Assembly (NCBI GenBank): GCA_965223465.1
Contig: OZ245025.1
Span: 2,232,001 to 2,296,000 of the forward strand
Source: JAAELZ01 sp965223465
GTDB lineage: Bacteria > Pseudomonadota > Gammaproteobacteria > Arenicellales > Poriferihabitantaceae
DNA: 64,000 bases
Reading direction: 5' to 3'
In this document: piece after piece, positions 9,308 through 18,293 of the stretch
How positions within the stretch are numbered: the first letter of the stretch is position 1
Layout of the letters: each line of letters begins with the position of its first letter
Translations under genes and position numbers: made by a program
The notes under the pieces: model-generated
Told to the model about the DNA's origin: nothing
The model's database searches: none
The model's input: the letters and a program-made list of their open reading frames with translations, nothing else

Positions 9308-10399
9308 ATGAGTACCCAGGTATTTAAACCCGCACCCGATATGCCCCCTCCACCCGGCCAGGTGGGATTTTTACACTGGATAAAGCAGAGCTTTTTTAAG
9401 AATGCAACCAATAGTGTGCTGACCATACTCGGTTTATGGTTTATATACAAAGTATCTGGACCGCTTCTCAGTTGGTTTTTACTGGACGCTGAATTTAGTG
9501 GTGACGCTCAGGCCTGCCATGAAGCGGGCGGTGCATGCTGGTCATTTGTTAAGTCTCAGGTACGCCTGTTTTTATTTGGCCCCTATCCACGGGAACTGCT
9601 CTGGCGCCCTACTTTAGCAGGTTTATTGCTCGCCTTAACGTGCACGATTACGGTAATGCGCTGGGTTTCTGTGCGTCAACTCATTGTTGCATGGGTGGCC
9701 TTGGTGGTCATTTCCTATTGGCTATTTGCTGGTGGGTTCGGCTTGGAGCCCGTACCCACAACCAAATGGGGTGGGCTAATGCTGACGCTCATGTTATCCA
9801 TCGTGGGCATTATTTGTTCTATTCCCATTGGTATTTTACTGGCCCTGGGTCGGCGTTCTCAATTTGGTGCCATTAGCTTCCTTTCAACCATCATTATAGA
9901 ATGTATTCGCGGCATTCCCCTGGTCACCATTTTGTTCATGGCCACGATTCTGCTACCATTATTTTTGGCTGAAGGTGTACAAATGGGAACCGTAGTGCGC
10001 GTACAAATTGGCATTATTGCGTTTTCTTCCGCTTATATCGCCGAGGTGGTGCGAGGTGGGCTACAAGCGGTTGATCCAGGGCAGAATGAAGCGGCGCATG
10101 CTCTAGGGCTTGCCGCCTGGCAAACCACCGCTTTTATCATCCTGCCCCAGGCACTCGCAAACGTGCTCTCACCCTTGATTGGGCGCTGCATTGCCCTGCT
10201 GAAAGACACCACTTTAGTCATCGTTATCGGCTTACTTGATTTTTTAGGCATCGCAAAAGCCGCGTCACAAAACCCCGAATGGTTAGGTTTCGAGGCGGAG
10301 GCCTTTGTTTTTTGCGCGGCCATATACTGGGTGATGTGTTTTGGTCTGAGTCGCTACGGACGCAGCCTGGAAAAAACCGATGCAAGCAAACAACACTAG
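9308..10399 (+). CDS. aapM: General L-amino acid ABC transporter, permease 2
   Basis: Second membrane subunit of the importer. 363 residues with multiple membrane segments. The permease core begins near residue 155 (GGLMLTLMLSIVGIICSIPIG) and its EAA loop reads NEAAHALGLAAWQTTAFIILPQAL. ECIRGIPLVTILFMA is the usual AapM/BztC signature. It starts 2 bp after aapQ and ends 26 bp before the ATPase gene, so the three are one transcript. Confidence 0.94.
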   Translation: MSTQVFKPAPDMPPPPGQVGFLHWIKQSFFKNATNSVLTILGLWFIYKVSGPLLSWFLLDAEFSGDAQACHEAGGACWSFVKSQVRLFLFGPYPRELLWRPTLAGLLLALTCTITVMRWVSVRQLIVAWVALVVISYWLFAGGFGLEPVPTTKWGGLMLTLMLSIVGIICSIPIGILLALGRRSQFGAISFLSTIIIECIRGIPLVTILFMATILLPLFLAEGVQMGTVVRVQIGIIAFSSAYIAEVVRGGLQAVDPGQNEAAHALGLAAWQTTAFIILPQALANVLSPLIGRCIALLKDTTLVIVIGLLDFLGIAKAASQNPEWLGFEAEAFVFCAAIYWVMCFGLSRYGRSLEKTDASKQH

Positions 10400-10425
10400 C
10401 GCTGTAACAAAGCATAATAAAGCAC

Positions 10426-11205
10426 ATGAACGCTAGCGACCATTCTACCGATACTTCAACACCAGACTCACCAGCGATGATTGAGCTAATAGACGTGAAC
10501 AAATGGTACGAACATTTTCATGTGCTTAAAAATATAAACCTGAGCGTAAAAAAAGGCGAGCGTATCGTGGTTTGTGGGCCATCCGGCTCAGGAAAATCTA
10601 CCATGATTCGATGTATAAATCGCCTGGAGGCCCATCAACAAGGCAAGGTGGTCGTCGATGGAGTAGAACTAAAAGATGATCAGAAAAGTGTGCGCCTGGT
10701 TCGTTCTGAAGTCGGTATGTGCTTTCAGCAGTTTAATCTGTTTTCACATATGACCATTCTGGATAACTTGATCCTAGGCCCGGTTTGGGTACGCAAGCTG
10801 CCCCATAGAGAGGCGGTCGATTTAGCAATGTCATATCTTGAACGGGTTGGTATTGCAGACCAACACAACAAATTCCCTGCGCAATTGTCAGGTGGGCAGC
10901 AACAACGTGCTGCTATTGCACGTTCTCTATGCATGTCACCCAAGGTGATGTTATTTGACGAGCCAACTTCGGCGCTAGATCCTGAAATGATAAAAGAAGT
11001 ACTTGATGCGATGGTTGAACTGGCGCACGAGGGAATGACCATGATATGTGTAACCCATGAAATGGGTTTCGCGCGTTCGGTGGCTGATCGCATCATCTTC
11101 ATGGACAGCGGTGAAATCGTAGAAAGCAATACGCCGGAAGCCTTTTTCAAGCAACCTAAAATGGATCGTACCCAGGCTTTCCTAAAGCATATCATGACCC
11201 ATTGA
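10426..11205 (+). CDS. aapP: General L-amino acid ABC transporter, ATP-binding protein
   Basis: Drives the AapQM permease by ATP hydrolysis on the cytoplasmic face. 259 residues. Walker A is GPSGSGKST, the Q-loop lies in GMCFQQFNLF, the ABC signature is LSGGQQQRAAIARSL, Walker B is VMLFDEPTSALDPE, and the H-loop His is in ICVTHEMGFA. The sequence is of the polar amino-acid (GlnQ/HisP) subfamily. Last gene of aapJQMP; a hairpin at 11211-11233 follows the stop. Confidence 0.96.
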   Translation: MNASDHSTDTSTPDSPAMIELIDVNKWYEHFHVLKNINLSVKKGERIVVCGPSGSGKSTMIRCINRLEAHQQGKVVVDGVELKDDQKSVRLVRSEVGMCFQQFNLFSHMTILDNLILGPVWVRKLPHREAVDLAMSYLERVGIADQHNKFPAQLSGGQQQRAAIARSLCMSPKVMLFDEPTSALDPEMIKEVLDAMVELAHEGMTMICVTHEMGFARSVADRIIFMDSGEIVESNTPEAFFKQPKMDRTQAFLKHIMTH

Positions 11206-11210
11206 TAACC

Positions 11211-11240
11211 GCGCCCTCAGCTATTTCGGGCGCTTTATCC
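11211..11240 (+). terminator. Probable terminator after aapP
   Basis: A GC stem GCGCCC (11211-11216)/GGGCGC (11228-11233) with an 11-nt loop is followed by a T-rich but interrupted stretch. Short stem, weak tract: moderate support as a Rho-independent terminator. Confidence 0.55.
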
Positions 11241-11317
11241 TATTTGTCTTTTGTAAGAATACACTCCGCCCCTGGAATGAACAGTCCGGGACAAAGTGTT
11301 GTAGTTCAGTAACTACA

Positions 11318-11812
11318 TTAGGGCTTGATATAAGTATAGCCTTGTGCTTGCAGGTGCGCGAGTTCGGCAACACCACTCGGCACAATATCGCCTTGTTCGA
11401 CATTGTAGAGATCATTTTCGTAATCAACCTTTCTACCGTTGAGCGTATTGGCACAAACATGAAACGAAACTCCCTGGTCTTTCAGGCCGTCCAGCCGAAC
11501 CATCATGTTATCGTCGGCGTTGGCGTTTTTAAATTTTGGCACCCGCGTTAGCGCGTCTGGATCCAGCACCATCGCGACCCCATTACCGTGCAGTACAACT
11601 TTGAGATCCAGGTTCTCTGCGCCGACGGCATTAATATGGTTTTGAATATTGATCAGCGCACCTTTTTGCTTTTTTGGGTCATCATAGTTGACATGGTAAA
11701 CCACCTTTTGTTTGCCATAGCCTTCTGCTAATACGTTGTTTATAAGGGCGGAACTTAATAGCGCTAGGGTCGCTAGCAGCGCCACACTGGCCTTCTTAAA
11801 AATTGTGAACAT
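11318..11812 (-). CDS. Exported DsrE/DsrF-like family protein
   Basis: Small periplasmic protein of the DsrE-like superfamily; precise role unknown. The 164 residues open with a clear signal peptide (FTIFKKASVALLATLALLSS, then a cleavage region near VLAEG). The mature part KVVYHVNYDDPKKQKGAL..IQNHINAVGA..LKVVLHGNGVAMV is the usual start of exported DsrE-like proteins. One Cys (SFHVCANTLNG) occupies the conserved position. Start at 11812 is supported by GGAGG 8 nt upstream; a more distal in-frame codon lacks one. Monocistronic, convergent to aapP. Confidence 0.8.
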   Translation of the reverse strand: MFTIFKKASVALLATLALLSSALINNVLAEGYGKQKVVYHVNYDDPKKQKGALINIQNHINAVGAENLDLKVVLHGNGVAMVLDPDALTRVPKFKNANADDNMMVRLDGLKDQGVSFHVCANTLNGRKVDYENDLYNVEQGDIVPSGVAELAHLQAQGYTYIKP

Positions 11813-11836
11813 GAAATTATCCTCCACGCACCTCAT

Positions 11837-12388
11837 AATAATGGCTGATTGAAGTAGTCGAGGTGCAGACCATTTTTCAGTAACGATACACCGTCACCTT
11901 TTAGTTAAAAAATCAGGTATCGCCCTCAAATTGTATCTAGCTCACTCAAGCAATGCAAATGGTTATTATTTAGATCAGTTCTTGCTGATTTGTGGCTAAC
12001 CAGCCCTGCTTTAGGAATTACGCGCCATTCCCATCGAGATCAGCAGTCACTTACCTTCAAATAGATGAGGCTATGGCAAGTAAATCTAGGCACCAGCAAG
12101 CAGAACAAAACTCGCTACCGACTTACCCATCTTATGCCATGAAGGTAGCAAACCGCGCAATGTAGTTCGCGGTATCATCTGAACGGGAGTGATCAAATCA
12201 AAAGAACGGACCGCTATTGTCCAGCAGTGGAGCGCAAAACAGGTGATCTAATTTAACCCTAGCCTCTTCCAGGGTTTTCTGAAGGGTAAGGATTACCAAA
12301 GCACACCAAGAGTAGATGAACTGCGTGGTGATATGATCACAGCCGTGGATGTTGATGCGCACCAACTCCCATTACTCCAAGCCTGGTT
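11837..12388. other. 552-bp stretch without a recognised gene
   Basis: Lies between the start of the DsrE-like gene and the end of the hpa operon. I see no plausible start with a ribosome-binding site, no RNA gene and no mobile element. A short inverted repeat (AACCCT/AGGGTT near 12255-12276) could be a weak terminator. About 49 codons are open on plus from 12254 but lack a start codon. Confidence 0.5.
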
Positions 12389-13192
12389 TCAATACGCGCC
12401 ATTACTTTCCGGAGGCTCAGCATCATCGCGATGAAATTCAACAAGTATTGATTTTGCTGCGCGCGTTAATGCCAGTGTGTCCACCCCTAAGGCGATGAAC
12501 TGTACTCCCATCGCGGTATAGTGTTGCGCGGTGTCCGCAGTCGTCGCCAACGTTCCGACCGGCTTGCCAGCTGTAATAATTTTCTTAATCACGTCCTCTA
12601 TTGCAGCCACCACCTGTGGATGGCCAGGCTGACCCAGATAACCCATGCTCCCAGCCAGATCAGCGGGGCCAATAAAGTAGGCGTCAATACGCTCCACATT
12701 TAATATGTCATCCAGATTCTCAATGGCCTTGACCGATTCAATCTGCGCGATTAAGCATAGCTCTTTATCCACCTCGGTAAAATAGCTTTCGACCTGGTTC
12801 CAACGCGCAGCACGCGCCAGGGCTGTCCCCACACCACGCATTCCCGCGGGCGGGTATTGAACGGATTGTGCCAGCCGTTGCGCTTGCGTACCGGTTTCGA
12901 TCATTGGAACCAGCAAGCTTTGCACACCAATATCCAGGTATTGCTTGATGCGGCTCGGTGTATCATCAACCAAGCGCACAATTGCCTCTGCCGGGCTACC
13001 CGAGATGGCTTGCAGTTGCGCTAAAGTGCTTTGCAGATCATTCGGCGCATGCTCGCCATCAATCAACAGCCAGTCGTAGCCGGTATATGCGCACAGCTCC
13101 GCAGAAAGCGGGTTACACATTCCCAGCCAAAAACCGTATTGCGGTTTGCCCGCCTTCAACGCGCGCTTGAATTGATTTCTAGGGGTTTTCAT
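12389..13192 (-). CDS. hpaI: 4-hydroxy-2-oxoheptanedioate aldolase
   Basis: Class II, metal-dependent aldolase splitting 4-hydroxy-2-oxoheptane-1,7-dioate into pyruvate and succinic semialdehyde, the last step of homoprotocatechuate degradation. 267 residues versus about 262 in E. coli. Motifs: YDWLLIDGEHAPND (catalytic His), PMIETGTQA, YPPAGMRGVG, IAQIESVKAIENLDDIL (metal Glu) and DAYFIGPADLAGSMG (metal Asp). ATG at 13192 is 5 nt after the hpaH stop; an in-frame TTG at 13213 would overlap hpaH and is less likely. Terminal gene of the minus-strand hpa operon. Confidence 0.94.
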   Translation of the reverse strand: MKTPRNQFKRALKAGKPQYGFWLGMCNPLSAELCAYTGYDWLLIDGEHAPNDLQSTLAQLQAISGSPAEAIVRLVDDTPSRIKQYLDIGVQSLLVPMIETGTQAQRLAQSVQYPPAGMRGVGTALARAARWNQVESYFTEVDKELCLIAQIESVKAIENLDDILNVERIDAYFIGPADLAGSMGYLGQPGHPQVVAAIEDVIKKIITAGKPVGTLATTADTAQHYTAMGVQFIALGVDTLALTRAAKSILVEFHRDDAEPPESNGAY

Positions 13193-13197
13193 GGTGT

Positions 13198-14007
13198 TTA
13201 TGTAAATTGGCAATCAATAGTTCCGAGACGCCCAAAATCTGCGTGGATGGTATCACCTGCGTGCACCGCAATGGGCGCAGTAAACGATCCAGAGAGCAGT
13301 ATTTGCCCCGGCTCCAACGCAATATTATGCGCGGCAAACCTTTTTGCCAGCCAACAAATTCCGTTTGCTGGATGCCCCAAAACCGCAGCGGCAAGCCCGG
13401 TTTCCTCGATCACCTGGTTGCGATACAACACCGCACCACACCAAGGTAAATCAAGCTGGTCGGGGTGCATACGCTTTGTGCCAGTAATGATCCCTCCATT
13501 GGCGGCGTTGTCTGCAATGGTATCGGTGATCATGCGCATGTAACCGCTTTGTGGATGCTTGCGATAACTGCGTGCGGCAATCAACTCCAGGGCAGGTACG
13601 ACGTAATCAGTTGCAACAATCACGTCTGCTACACTCAAATCATCTCCAAATAGACTTTGTTTCAGGACGAAGGCAAGCTCCACTTCAATGCGTGGATCGG
13701 TAAAATCCGCAGCATTAATATCTGCACCTGCCGGAAAGGCCATTGACTTCAGTAACACGCCAAAATCCGGGCTATCGATCTGCATGGCACGTTGCATCAC
13801 ACGTGAGGTTAGCCCAATTTTATAACCAATTACCCGGTCTCCTGCCTTCTGCTTTTTTTTCACCCAGGCCGATTGCACCGCGTAGGCATCCTCCAACGTC
13901 ATCGCCGGATGCCGCTCACTCAACGCGTTGATTTGTACACGGCCTTTTTCCGCCTCGTATAGCTCTTTGGCCGCAGTGTTGATTTCTTCAGCACTGAGCG
14001 TAATCAT
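13198..14007 (-). CDS. hpaH: 2-oxo-hept-4-ene-1,7-dioate hydratase
   Basis: Hydrates 2-oxohept-4-ene-1,7-dioate ahead of the HpaI aldolase. 269 residues, matching the MhpD/HpaH hydratase family. Recognisable stretches are AYAVQSAWVKKKQ, VIGYKIGLTSRVMQ, the acidic metal site in DPRIEVELAFVL, and the C-terminal LLSGSFTAPIAVHAGDTIHA. The start overlaps the hpaF stop by 4 bases (ATGA) and the stop is 5 nt before hpaI, so all three are tightly coupled. Confidence 0.95.
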   Translation of the reverse strand: MITLSAEEINTAAKELYEAEKGRVQINALSERHPAMTLEDAYAVQSAWVKKKQKAGDRVIGYKIGLTSRVMQRAMQIDSPDFGVLLKSMAFPAGADINAADFTDPRIEVELAFVLKQSLFGDDLSVADVIVATDYVVPALELIAARSYRKHPQSGYMRMITDTIADNAANGGIITGTKRMHPDQLDLPWCGAVLYRNQVIEETGLAAAVLGHPANGICWLAKRFAAHNIALEPGQILLSGSFTAPIAVHAGDTIHADFGRLGTIDCQFT

Positions 14008-14384
14008 GATTCCACGGTGATGGTGTTGCGGTTGTACTTAGTGACTGGCTCGAGCTCTCTTAATTCAAACGACAGTGCCATATCTCGCTGTGCCCCAGCG
14101 TTGGAAAAATGCTTTTTATAAACCGCAAATAAGGCTCTAGCGGCTTGCTCCCTTTGTTCCAGAGAGCGTCCAGCACCAACCAGCACATTTAGATGTACGA
14201 ATCTATTTTGAGGCTTACCATCAGCCACCCGGTAATGATCACATGGGTAGGCGCGGCTGCGTATGCCTTTGAGGGGAAACAATCCAGTTTCCAGCGCGGC
14301 ATTATGTAGGTCAGAAAACAGCTGTTGTAAATCCAGGGTTTCAGGTTTTATGTTAGTCGAATACTCCAAAATGAAGTGCGCCAT
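14004..14384 (-). CDS. hpaF: 5-carboxymethyl-2-hydroxymuconate delta-isomerase
   Basis: Isomerises 5-carboxymethyl-2-hydroxymuconate to the 2-oxo form. 126 residues, the normal HpcD/HpaF size (tautomerase superfamily). MAHFILEYS gives the N-terminal segment whose Pro is replaced, as the family allows, by an Ala start. Later GIRSRAYPCDHYRVADG and RFVHLNVLVGAGRSLEQR are family hallmarks. Nine bases after hpaD and overlapping hpaH. Confidence 0.93.
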   Translation of the reverse strand: MAHFILEYSTNIKPETLDLQQLFSDLHNAALETGLFPLKGIRSRAYPCDHYRVADGKPQNRFVHLNVLVGAGRSLEQREQAARALFAVYKKHFSNAGAQRDMALSFELRELEPVTKYNRNTITVES

Positions 14385-14393
14385 GACTCAGCC

Positions 14394-15242
14394 CTACACG
14401 GGAAACACTGCATTGATCTGCCCTGTACCTGAACTGCCAAAATAGGGCGTTAACACTTCGACCTTACCCTGATAAGCATCCCAACCTAAGGCGCCCAGCA
14501 ACATAGCGGTATCGTGCATAAAGCCCTCGCCGTGGCATTTTTCTGCGTAGTCAGGCAGCATTTCGGTGAAGGTTTGCCACTCACCATTTTGCCAAAGCGT
14601 AATCACATGATGGTCCGTTTGCTCCAAATAGGGTGACCACACTTTATGCAGATATTCATCCGCAACCCCATTATCGGCAAACCGATGAGACAATGAACCG
14701 CTGGCAAGAATGGCAACGGTCCCATCGTAGTGTTGCTCAACCGTATCACGTACAGCCTTTCCCAGTACGGCGCTGTCACGCAAGCTATGCACGGTGCACA
14801 TCGCCGCGATTGAGACCACTTTAAAATGTCGATCCGAATTCATATAGCGCATCGGTACCAGTGTGCCATACTCCAACGCCAGCGTAGTATCGTCATGTGC
14901 ACGTGTAAATACACCCGCCTCAGTGGCGATTTCAGCAATCTTATTACCAAGATCTGAGTTACCATCATATTCATATGGCATATTTTTGACAAAATGGGGC
15001 AACTCATTACTGGTATATACCCCCTTGAAATGCGGTGCTGAATTGATGTGATAACCAGAATTCACCAGCCAATGTGTGTCAAATACAACCAGTGTGTCCA
15101 CACCCAGCTCACGACAACGCCGGCTGATTTCATGATGACCGTCAATCGCGGCTTTACGACAGCCTTTGTGGGGCCCGTCCATTTCAGACAGATACATGGA
15201 TGGAACATGCGTGATTTTGGCTGCAAATGCTAAGGTACCCAT
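14394..15242 (-). CDS. hpaD: 3,4-dihydroxyphenylacetate 2,3-dioxygenase
   Basis: Extradiol ring cleavage of homoprotocatechuate, the committing step of this pathway. 282 residues of the LigB-type (type II) extradiol family. Metal and acid-base histidines are visible in AKITHVPSMYLSE, GHHEISRRC, DTHWLVNSGYHINSA and GSLSHRFADNG. The start is supported by GGAGT before the ATG (spacing about 7). Lies 24 bp after hpaE and 9 bp before hpaF. Confidence 0.95.
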   Translation of the reverse strand: MGTLAFAAKITHVPSMYLSEMDGPHKGCRKAAIDGHHEISRRCRELGVDTLVVFDTHWLVNSGYHINSAPHFKGVYTSNELPHFVKNMPYEYDGNSDLGNKIAEIATEAGVFTRAHDDTTLALEYGTLVPMRYMNSDRHFKVVSIAAMCTVHSLRDSAVLGKAVRDTVEQHYDGTVAILASGSLSHRFADNGVADEYLHKVWSPYLEQTDHHVITLWQNGEWQTFTEMLPDYAEKCHGEGFMHDTAMLLGALGWDAYQGKVEVLTPYFGSSGTGQINAVFPV

Positions 15243-15266
15243 AATAGAACTCCTAATTTCAATTTC

Positions 15267-16784
15267 TTAATTGCCCATTACCGGCACCCGATGGGTACCA
15301 TGGGCCAAACAGACGTTCTTAGTTTCCATATAAAACTCGAAACTGTAATCACCCCCATCCCTTCCGAGACCACTCATCTTAACGCCACCAAAAGGTGAGG
15401 GTAAATTGCGATTATTTTCAGAATTGACCCACAACATACCGGTTTCGATTTGATGCGCAAGACGCATCGCGCGGCTTTGATTATCCGTCCATACATAAGC
15501 CGCCAGACCGTACGGCGTATCGTTGGCGATCTCAATCGCTTGTTGTTCGGTTTCAAATTCGATTTCCGTCAGTACCGGACCAAAAATTTCTTCTTGCGCA
15601 ATACGCATACTATTATTTGCGTCGGTAAATAATGTTGGCTCTACATAGTTCCCAGGGCCAAGACCCTTACTACGCTTACCCCCTACGGCTATGGTTGCAC
15701 CGTCGCCCCGTGCAACATCCATATAGCTCATCACTTTCTCGATGTGCTCAGTATGTACTAATGGCCCCACCTCGGTTAACGGATCAAGCGGATGTCCAAC
15801 CCGCAGGTTAGTAACTCTTTTTTTAAGCGCTTTTAGAAATCGATCGCGGATACCGGATTGAATCAACAGGCGACTACTCGAAGTACAACGCTGGCCATTT
15901 AAACTGTAAATCATGAAAACCACGGCATCCAACGCGCGTTCGAAATCTGCATCGTCAAATACAACGACCGGATTTTTACCCCCCAGCTCGAGGTGAATGC
16001 GTTTTAAGGTGGGGGCACTTTGCGACATAATATATGAGCCGGTGGTAGTTTCACCAACAAACGCAACCGCTTTAATGGCAGGGTGCTCGGTGATTCCTTT
16101 ACCAACCGTCTCGCCCAGACCATTGACCATATTCCATACCCCATCGGGTAAGCCCGCCTGCTGGCTTACTTCGGCTAAAATGGCAGCGGAGAGTGGACTG
16201 AATTCGGCAGGTTTATGTACTACTGTACAACCCGCTGCCAAAGCGGGTGCGATCTTCCAGGTTGCTAACATGAACGGCGTATTCCAGGGGGTAATGACCC
16301 CGACCGGGCCAATTGGCGTACGTAGGGTTAAGTTTGTATGCTCTGGTTGATAGAGAGCTTGACCGTTTTTAGCTTCTGGTGCCTTGTCGGCGAAAAATCG
16401 AAAATTGGCTGCACCGCGTACCGCAGCTTGCTGCATAAATCGTATGGGTTGGCCGCAGTCACTGCTTTCTACTAAGGCAATTTCCTCCGCGCGTTCAACC
16501 AGTTTATCGGCAAAAGCGTGCAACAACTGTTTGCGCTCTGCACCCGTTAAGTCTCGCCAATCAGCAAATGCTGTTTGCGCAGATTCACACGCCTGGTTGA
16601 CATCTTCTTGCGTGCCTTCAACGATTGTGCCCAAACTGGATAAATCTGCCGGAGAGCGGTTCTCAAACGTGTCGCTTCCTTGTTTTGATGACCAGCGACC
16701 ATTGATGAAGTGACCCGTTGCTTTGCTAGAAAAACGTTCTAGATAGTGACTGGCGAGTTGTTGATTGTGCGCAAGATCAGACAT
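15267..16784 (-). CDS. hpaE: 5-carboxymethyl-2-hydroxymuconate semialdehyde dehydrogenase
   Basis: NAD-dependent oxidation of the ring-cleavage semialdehyde. 505 residues of the aldehyde dehydrogenase superfamily. Cofactor and catalytic residues: TPWNTPFMLATWKIAPALAA, the general base Glu in HLELGGKNPVVVF, and the nucleophile Cys in NGQRCTSSSRL; the C-terminal PFGGVKMSGLGRDGG is typical. First gene of the minus-strand hpaEDFHI operon, divergent from hpaG. Identity among aldehyde dehydrogenases rests on this operon context. Confidence 0.95.
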   Translation of the reverse strand: MSDLAHNQQLASHYLERFSSKATGHFINGRWSSKQGSDTFENRSPADLSSLGTIVEGTQEDVNQACESAQTAFADWRDLTGAERKQLLHAFADKLVERAEEIALVESSDCGQPIRFMQQAAVRGAANFRFFADKAPEAKNGQALYQPEHTNLTLRTPIGPVGVITPWNTPFMLATWKIAPALAAGCTVVHKPAEFSPLSAAILAEVSQQAGLPDGVWNMVNGLGETVGKGITEHPAIKAVAFVGETTTGSYIMSQSAPTLKRIHLELGGKNPVVVFDDADFERALDAVVFMIYSLNGQRCTSSSRLLIQSGIRDRFLKALKKRVTNLRVGHPLDPLTEVGPLVHTEHIEKVMSYMDVARGDGATIAVGGKRSKGLGPGNYVEPTLFTDANNSMRIAQEEIFGPVLTEIEFETEQQAIEIANDTPYGLAAYVWTDNQSRAMRLAHQIETGMLWVNSENNRNLPSPFGGVKMSGLGRDGGDYSFEFYMETKNVCLAHGTHRVPVMGN

Positions 16785-16824
16785 GTCGAAGGCAGAATAA
16801 TGAGCTAATAGTGTAGCAATAATA

Positions 16825-16905
16825 TAACATGTTAACTATATTATAGTCAATATTACCTTAATGCTAACTATATTCCTGTTTATTATTTAACATATTAAGT
16901 ATAAT
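16825..16905. promoter_or_regulatory. Divergent hpaE/hpaG control region with dyads (candidate HpaR operators)
   Basis: AT-rich region between divergent starts. It contains a perfect 10-bp palindrome TAACATGTTA (16825-16834), an inverted repeat ACTATA-T-TATAGT (16835-16847), and an imperfect version TTAACATATTAA (16887-16898) abutting a TATAAT -10 for hpaG (16900-16905). TAACTATATT is repeated 32 bp apart (16833 and 16865). HpaR represses such operons in E. coli W; assigning these dyads to HpaR is inference. Confidence 0.6.
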
Positions 16906-16937
16906 CTCTGTTAAATCACGAATTATTGGAGCGAAGT

Positions 16938-17822
16938 ATGCGACTGGTAAGTTTTCTACGAAACGGCGCTAAATCCTGGGGTAAAGTGGTTGAGATAGAT
17001 GGCCAGCAAAAGGTTATTGATCTTAGTAATGTAGCGAACGACTTAAAAACTGCGATCGAGTTAAAACGCATAGACGCTGCTTGTACTACCAAATCAAGCA
17101 AACAATATTCTTTGGAAAACGTCACCTTGTTGCCCCCCATTACCCAGCCTGAAAAAATAATTTGCATTGGCGTAAATTATCAGAATCGTAACCAGGAATA
17201 CCAGGACGGCACAGACGCACCAAAATATCCCAGTGTATTTCTGCGCACACCGGATTCCTTAACTGGGCATGGCTCCCCCCTCATTCGTCCTCCTGAATCA
17301 CATCAACTGGATTATGAAGGCGAAATTGTGATCGTGATCGGCAAACGCGGGCGACGCATTCCAGAATCACAGGCCTATGCACATATCGCCGGACTGACCA
17401 TTATGAATGAAGGCACACTGCGAGATTGGGTACGCCACGCCAAGTTTAATGTCACGCAGGGAAAAAACTTTGTGGCGTCTGGCGCATGCGGGCCTTGGCT
17501 GGTTACAGCCGACGAATTTACCCCAGCAGATTATGAAGACATGCATATAAGCACGCGCGTGAATGATGAGCTTCGGCAAAATGATCGCACCTCAAATATG
17601 GCCTTTCCGATGGCTTATCAGATTCACTATCTGTCGACTTTTTTTGAGCTCAAGCCGGGTGATATGATTGCGACGGGCACCCCAACGGGTGCAGGCGCAC
17701 GCTTTGATCCGCCGCGCTATTTAAAACCTGGTGACAAGGTGGAAATTGAAGTTGAGGGGGTGGGAGTGCTACAAAATGGTGTGGCCGACGAGTCATTGGA
17801 TGCTATGCAGGTTGGCAATTAA
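16938..17822 (+). CDS. hpaG: Fumarylacetoacetate-hydrolase-family decarboxylase/isomerase, HpaG-like
   Basis: Expected to decarboxylate 5-oxopent-3-ene-1,2,5-tricarboxylate and isomerise the product. 294 residues with one FAH-type domain. Motifs: KIICIGVNYQNRNQEY, the metal-site acid residues in LDYEGEIVIVIGK, MNEGTLRDWVRH, GKNFVASGACGPW, and TGTPTGAGARFDPPRYLKPGD. E. coli HpaG has two fused FAH halves (about 429 residues); here only one is present. ATG at 16938 is preceded by GGAG (16928-16931). Followed by hpaR after 3 bp, so the pair is a transcript. A different FAH-family hydrolase is possible on sequence alone; context argues for HpaG. Confidence 0.82.
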   Translation: MRLVSFLRNGAKSWGKVVEIDGQQKVIDLSNVANDLKTAIELKRIDAACTTKSSKQYSLENVTLLPPITQPEKIICIGVNYQNRNQEYQDGTDAPKYPSVFLRTPDSLTGHGSPLIRPPESHQLDYEGEIVIVIGKRGRRIPESQAYAHIAGLTIMNEGTLRDWVRHAKFNVTQGKNFVASGACGPWLVTADEFTPADYEDMHISTRVNDELRQNDRTSNMAFPMAYQIHYLSTFFELKPGDMIATGTPTGAGARFDPPRYLKPGDKVEIEVEGVGVLQNGVADESLDAMQVGN

Positions 17823-17825
17823 GAA

Positions 17826-18293
17826 ATGAGGGAGTTTGATCGGTCTCTGCCAATGTCTTTGTTACGCGCGCGTGCGGCCGTGATGAAGACTTTTGTTCCG
17901 CACTTGCGTGCAAATGATTTATCCCCGCAACAATGGCGCGTGTTACGCGCATTAGTTGAAAGCCAGGGTCTTGAAATTTCGGCTTTGGCCGAACGCTGCC
18001 ATTTGTTGATGCCAAGTCTATCGCGCATATTACAAAATCTCGAAGCACGGAATTTGGTTGTACGACGCACTTCCAATAAAGATCAGCGTTGCTCGATCAT
18101 TTCAATTACCCAAGAAGGCGCGCTTTTAGTGCAACGCATGTCACCCGAGTCTGAAGCCCGCTATCAACATATCACCGAGGTATTTGGATTCGGCAAACTC
18201 GAACTGCTATATGAGTTGTTGGACGAACTGGTTGAAAAGCTGGAAGCCAGCGAGGATAGCCCGAAGGCGGACTCAAATACTACGGTAAGCTAA
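17826..18293 (+). CDS. hpaR: MarR-family regulator of homoprotocatechuate degradation
   Basis: Winged-helix repressor expected to release hpa promoters upon binding the aromatic substrate. 155 residues. The sequence RSLPMSLLRARAAVMKTF and LSPQQWRVLRAL is the HpaR subgroup start. The recognition region is CHLLMPSLSRILQNLEARNL and the wing RRTSNKDQRCSIISITQEG. It lies 3 bp after hpaG and divergent from hpaEDFHI. Its TAA overlaps the stop of the convergent downstream gene by 3 bases. Confidence 0.92.
   Translation: MREFDRSLPMSLLRARAAVMKTFVPHLRANDLSPQQWRVLRALVESQGLEISALAERCHLLMPSLSRILQNLEARNLVVRRTSNKDQRCSIISITQEGALLVQRMSPESEARYQHITEVFGFGKLELLYELLDELVEKLEASEDSPKADSNTTVS

Noticed and set aside
12254..12403. 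About 49 open codons on plus between the DsrE-like and hpaI genes
   Set aside because: No start codon and it runs into the end of hpaI; probably chance.
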